From Candidatus Ornithoclostridium faecavium (GTDB taxonomy: Bacteria > Bacillota > Clostridia > Christensenellales > UBA3700), in NCBI GenBank assembly GCA_018714045.1, contig DVNX01000035.1:1-36529 (forward strand): DNA of 36,529 bases, given 5' to 3'. Made by a program: the position numbers and the translations under genes. Of the stretch, positions 33,994-36,529 are shown one piece after another. Below the pieces are notes generated by a model that had not been told where the DNA came from, did no database searches, and saw nothing but the letters and a program-made list of their open reading frames with translations. Position 1 is the stretch's first letter. The number at the start of each line of letters is the position of its first letter.

Positions 33994-35286
33994 TCACAGC
34001 GCTTTTCGGAACTTACCGCTTCCTTCTTTTTTAGCTTTGACTGCGAATTCTATTTCTATGATAAAGCCGTGAGGAACGTTGTTCCTTACGTATATCTTTC
34101 CGCCGAGAGAGCGTACGATCTCCTTTACTATAGCGAGCCCGAGTCCGGAGCCTCCGGTCTTGCCGTTCCTCGACTCGTCGCTGCGGTAAAAGCGGTCGAA
34201 TATCTTCTTCATATCCGCTTCTTCCACTCCCTTTCCCGTATCCCTTACGCTCAGATATATCTTGTTGTCGTTTGCGGTAAGAAATACCCCGACAGTCTCT
34301 CCCGCAACCGTATATTTCAACGCGTTGTCAAGCAGCGCAATAAGCATCTGGCGGTATTTGTCCTTGTCGGTCGTAAATCTTATCCCGTCGTTTATCCCGT
34401 CGACGAACTCCTTTTCGTCCATCTCGCACATCATCGCAAAGGGCTCCACGACGTCTCTTGTAAGATCGCTGATATCCAGTTCTTCCATATTCAGCAAAGT
34501 TCTGTTTGAGTCTGACGACGACAATATCAGCATCTCTTTTATCATCCTTTTGAGACGCTGAGTCTCGTTGATGGCGCTGACGAGCTCTTCCGAAACGTCT
34601 TCGACTTTCTTCGCCGGATTCGCAAGCGCTGCCGATATCTTGGTATTTATTATGGCAAGCGGGGTATTGAATTCGTGCGAAATATCCGATATCAGCCTTG
34701 AATTCCTTTCAAGCGATCTTACGAGCGGTTTAGTCTGACTCTTTACGGCAAAAATACCCAAAAGACTTTGCACGATGAACACGAAAGCTATCATTAAAGA
34801 ACATATCAGAAGAATGCTGTCTTTAAGCGCGTCCGAAGTAGACAGGTCGATATATACCCTTACGTAAGTCGCCTTTTCGTTGTAAGGCGCGCTCATCGTG
34901 TGCGTAGCCGCAAGGTAGGGGACGCCGTTTATATCCTGCTGCACGAGGCTGTAATATTCCGAAGGCAGCGAATACGATACGCCTTCGTAATCGTAATTCC
35001 CGAAGCCTTCTTCGGTAATGAGCTGTTTGTTTATATCGTAATAAACGATGATATAGTCGGGATACACCCGTTCAAGCGCGTCTTTAGACTTCACTTCGCT
35101 CTGAGACAATCTGAGCGCGGCAAGCTCAACTTCTTCGGAATTGTATTTGAAAAACGAATAGTTTACGCCTATCGTCAGGCAGATTATCGCAACGATAATC
35201 ATAAGCAAAGGAATGACGACGTCCGTAACGACGAGCGCGCCAACCTGCGAAACTATTGCTTTGTCGTCAGCTTTCTTTCCGCTCAT
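33994..35286 (-). CDS. Sensor histidine kinase
   Basis: A 430-aa membrane kinase that should phosphorylate the response regulator encoded just upstream. Two transmembrane helices (about 17-42 and 156-180) enclose an extracytoplasmic sensor domain of about 110 residues. The phosphorylated H204 is in the H box DISHEFNTPL, with N321 in the N box. DTGKG (349-353), IFDRFYRSD (about 362-370) and GGSGLGL (378-384) complete the ATP-binding domain. Only about 15 residues separate the second helix from the dimerisation helix, so a full HAMP linker is missing. The signal sensed is unknown. The ATG at 35286 has no clear ribosome site; GCGGTT precedes it. Translation may be weak or depend on read-through from the regulator gene 76 bp upstream. 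Confidence 0.92.
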   Translation of the reverse strand: MSGKKADDKAIVSQVGALVVTDVVIPLLMIIVAIICLTIGVNYSFFKYNSEEVELAALRLSQSEVKSKDALERVYPDYIIVYYDINKQLITEEGFGNYDYEGVSYSLPSEYYSLVQQDINGVPYLAATHTMSAPYNEKATYVRVYIDLSTSDALKDSILLICSLMIAFVFIVQSLLGIFAVKSQTKPLVRSLERNSRLISDISHEFNTPLAIINTKISAALANPAKKVEDVSEELVSAINETQRLKRMIKEMLILSSSDSNRTLLNMEELDISDLTRDVVEPFAMMCEMDEKEFVDGINDGIRFTTDKDKYRQMLIALLDNALKYTVAGETVGVFLTANDNKIYLSVRDTGKGVEEADMKKIFDRFYRSDESRNGKTGGSGLGLAIVKEIVRSLGGKIYVRNNVPHGFIIEIEFAVKAKKEGSGKFRKAL

Positions 35287-35287
35287 A

Positions 35288-35314
35288 ACCGCTTGAATAT
35301 TTTTTGACCGCTTG
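35288..35314. repeat. Short direct repeat before the kinase start
   Basis: ACCGCTTG occurs at 35288-35295 and 35307-35314, 19 bp apart. On the - strand it reads CAAGCGGT, the second copy ending 1 base before the kinase ATG. It could be a protein-binding direct repeat or chance. Confidence 0.3.
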
Positions 35315-35362
35315 CGTAGCCGTCACGGCGTATCCCGCAGACGTGACCACACGTGTTTCCCG

Positions 35363-36037
35363 TCAGTCCTCGGGATATTCGCTCCACATATATCCGACGT
35401 TCTTTACGGTCTTGAGATGATTGCTTTCGCCGTATTTCGCCAGAAGCTTTCTGAGATTGCTTATATATACTTCCGTGACAGTGATTATCGTCTCGCTGTC
35501 AAAACCCCATATCCTGTTGAAAAGCTGTTCTTTCGGAATTATTATGTTTCTGTTCCTGATAAGGTATTCGAGGATATCGTACATCTTGCCGGAAACCTTA
35601 ACGTATTTTCCGTTTATTTTGAACATTTTTCCCGCAAAATCGAGCTCTATATTGTCGCAGACGTAGTTCGTCTTGAAATTATTGTTGTGTCTGCGCAGTA
35701 TCGCTTCTACTCTCGCAAGAAATTCGTCGCGTTCGAACGGCTTAGTCATATAATCGTCTGCACCCAGTTTGAGCCCCTCTATCTTCTTCTGAACGTCGTC
35801 AAGCGCCGTAAGTATCAGAAGGGGGCAGTTATTGGTCTTCCTGAGTTGTTTGAGAAGTTCGAGTCCGCTCATCTTGGGCAACATAAGATCGAGCACTATC
35901 AGATCGTAGCTTTTAGTGCCTGCCATGAAAAAGCCCTCTTCGCCGTCGTAAGCGCTGTCGCTTTTACCCATCGGGGACAGTATCTCGACGATTGAACGGT
36001 TGAGCGTTTCGTTGTCTTCTATGACCAGAAATTTCAT
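35363..36037 (-). CDS. OmpR/PhoB-type response regulator
   Basis: A 224-aa DNA-binding response regulator, partner of the adjacent kinase. The receiver domain (1-115) has acidic E7 and D8, the phosphoacceptor D50 (VLDLMLP), T77 and K99 (TKPF). The C-terminal winged-helix domain (about 125-220) ends with the typical NVGYMW segment. The family binds direct repeats upstream of target promoters. The ATG at 36037 is preceded by GGAGG (14 nt) and AAGG (5 nt). Its promoter carries an extended -10 box and a 16-bp palindrome in the leader. The closest possible target on the same strand is the giant surface operon beyond the kinase gene, which is an inference from position only. Confidence 0.94.
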   Translation of the reverse strand: MKFLVIEDNETLNRSIVEILSPMGKSDSAYDGEEGFFMAGTKSYDLIVLDLMLPKMSGLELLKQLRKTNNCPLLILTALDDVQKKIEGLKLGADDYMTKPFERDEFLARVEAILRRHNNNFKTNYVCDNIELDFAGKMFKINGKYVKVSGKMYDILEYLIRNRNIIIPKEQLFNRIWGFDSETIITVTEVYISNLRKLLAKYGESNHLKTVKNVGYMWSEYPED

Positions 36038-36056
36038 ATTTACCTTGTTAGCCTCC

Positions 36057-36072
36057 GTTGAAAGTTTTCAAC
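36057..36072. repeat. 16-bp palindrome in the regulator leader
   Basis: GTTGAAA and TTTCAAC are perfect 7-bp arms around 2 bases, located between the -10 box and the ribosome site of the response regulator gene. Position and size fit an operator, for example for a repressor or for autoregulation. Confidence 0.55.
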
Positions 36073-36082
36073 TTGTGTTTTA

Positions 36083-36111
36083 AGTATACCATCGGCTGAC
36101 GCAAAACACAA
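36083..36111 (-). promoter_or_regulatory. Promoter of the two-component genes
   Basis: On the - strand TATACT (36083-36088) is preceded directly by TGG, making an extended -10 box. A weak -35 TTGTGT (36106-36111) lies 17 bp upstream. The weak -35 suggests an activator may be needed. Confidence 0.6.
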
Positions 36112-36134
36112 CAATTTATTCGTGCGCAATCTAA

Positions 36135-36180
36135 GCAGCGACATAGCCGCGAGATATACTATCGCTGCAGTACGCGGCTA
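36135..36180. repeat. Two interleaved inverted repeats
   Basis: GCAGCGA (36135-36141) matches TCGCTGC (36162-36168), and TAGCCGCG (36144-36151) matches CGCGGCTA (36173-36180). The pairs cross, so they form either alternative hairpins or a pseudoknot, but not two nested stems. They lie about 24 bp upstream of the regulator -35 box. Confidence 0.65.
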
Positions 36181-36361
36181 TAAACGCTCATATGCGCGGG
36201 TTAGCGCTATTCCACTGAAAGCCCTGGGAGACCTTATCCGAAAGAGCTCTGCATCATTAGCTCTGAAAACGGTCGGCAAGTCAGCCTTTATCCGCAATGT
36301 TTGAATATCCGTCTCGGGACAGGCGCGCTGAACGTTCGCAATGCCGCTTGAATTTTGTTGC

Positions 36362-36385
36362 ATACCAGACCAGAATAATACGAAC
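36362..36385 (-). repeat. 24-bp dispersed repeat, right copy
   Basis: Exact reverse complement of 85-108. The surrounding bases differ from the left copy. It lies inside the gene-free end of the window. Confidence 0.75.
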
Positions 36386-36529
36386 CAGCCTTGATGCGCA
36401 CGCGTGACGGAAGCAGTATCGCTGTCGCATACAGTTGTCTGTATCAAATAGCTAAGCTTTTTTGTTTACACCATAGGCTTTGAACACATACTGAAATCAT
36501 CGCCTGAGGGTGCGCGCAGTTTTAAGCTG

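Larger units (their letters stand above)
36038..36529. other. Intergenic end region upstream of the response regulator
   Basis: No credible gene lies in these 492 bp. They hold the regulator promoter, a palindrome in its leader, two interleaved inverted repeats (36135-36180) and the right copy of the 24-bp dispersed repeat (36362-36385). An 89-codon open frame on the - strand (36178-36447) runs through the dispersed repeat. It has no ribosome site and no recognised family, so it is more likely repeat sequence than a gene. Confidence 0.6.

Noticed and set aside
36178..36447. 89-codon open frame on the - strand at the right end
   Set aside because: No ribosome site or known domain; it passes through the 24-bp dispersed repeat and overlaps inverted repeats, so it is probably repeat sequence. 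It could be a gene remnant.

Overview
The window looks like a chromosomal segment of an uncultured Gram-positive anaerobe of the Bacillota, most likely a Clostridia relative. The reasons are near-consensus sigma-A promoters (TTGACA/TATAAT with 17-bp spacing), GGAGG-type ribosome sites, rho-independent terminators, lipobox lipoproteins, BspA-type leucine-rich repeats, InlB/MBG-type surface modules and an OmpR/HisK pair. No rRNA, tRNA, phage, plasmid, CRISPR or intact transposase gene was seen. The genus cannot be fixed from the sequence alone.

Layout: the first 2.8 kb is on the + strand. It holds a possible tail of an upstream gene, an ABC-F ATPase and an Rsm22-family methyltransferase with a four-cysteine cluster motif. 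Everything from 2995 to 36037 is on the - strand. Going up in coordinates this is a ClC anion transporter, a three-TM small protein, gap (GAPDH), a membrane-anchored BspA-like LRR protein, two overlapping FAD-dependent oxidoreductases, a 0.56-kb intergenic repeat island, a 21.8-kb set of four exported proteins, a 0.58-kb AT-rich regulatory gap, and a histidine kinase/response regulator pair.

The main accessory feature is the 11.65-33.41 kb unit, read from high to low coordinates. It encodes a 2771-aa lipoprotein (three InlB-type repeats, a long repetitive beta/amphipathic region, then Ig-like repeats), a 2070-aa protein with a beta-helix and a C-terminal membrane anchor, a 2210-aa protein with a beta-helix, about a dozen MBG-like modules and a C-terminal anchor, and a 171-aa lipoprotein. 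Spacings are 1, 69 and 14 bp and a terminator follows the last gene, so this is probably one operon building a large cell-surface assembly. None of the four has an LPXTG signal. The unit has no recognisable housekeeping promoter, unlike almost every other transcription unit here. A two-component system lies just upstream, behind its own terminator, and is a candidate regulator.

Other structure: near-leaderless promoters for two genes; a hairpin repeat island with a compensatory stem change; a 24-bp sequence present in opposite orientation at the two ends of the window; a small palindromic insertion with a 9-bp duplication inside a terminator; and several inverted repeats near promoters. Function calls rest on motif recognition by eye; no database search or structure prediction was run.
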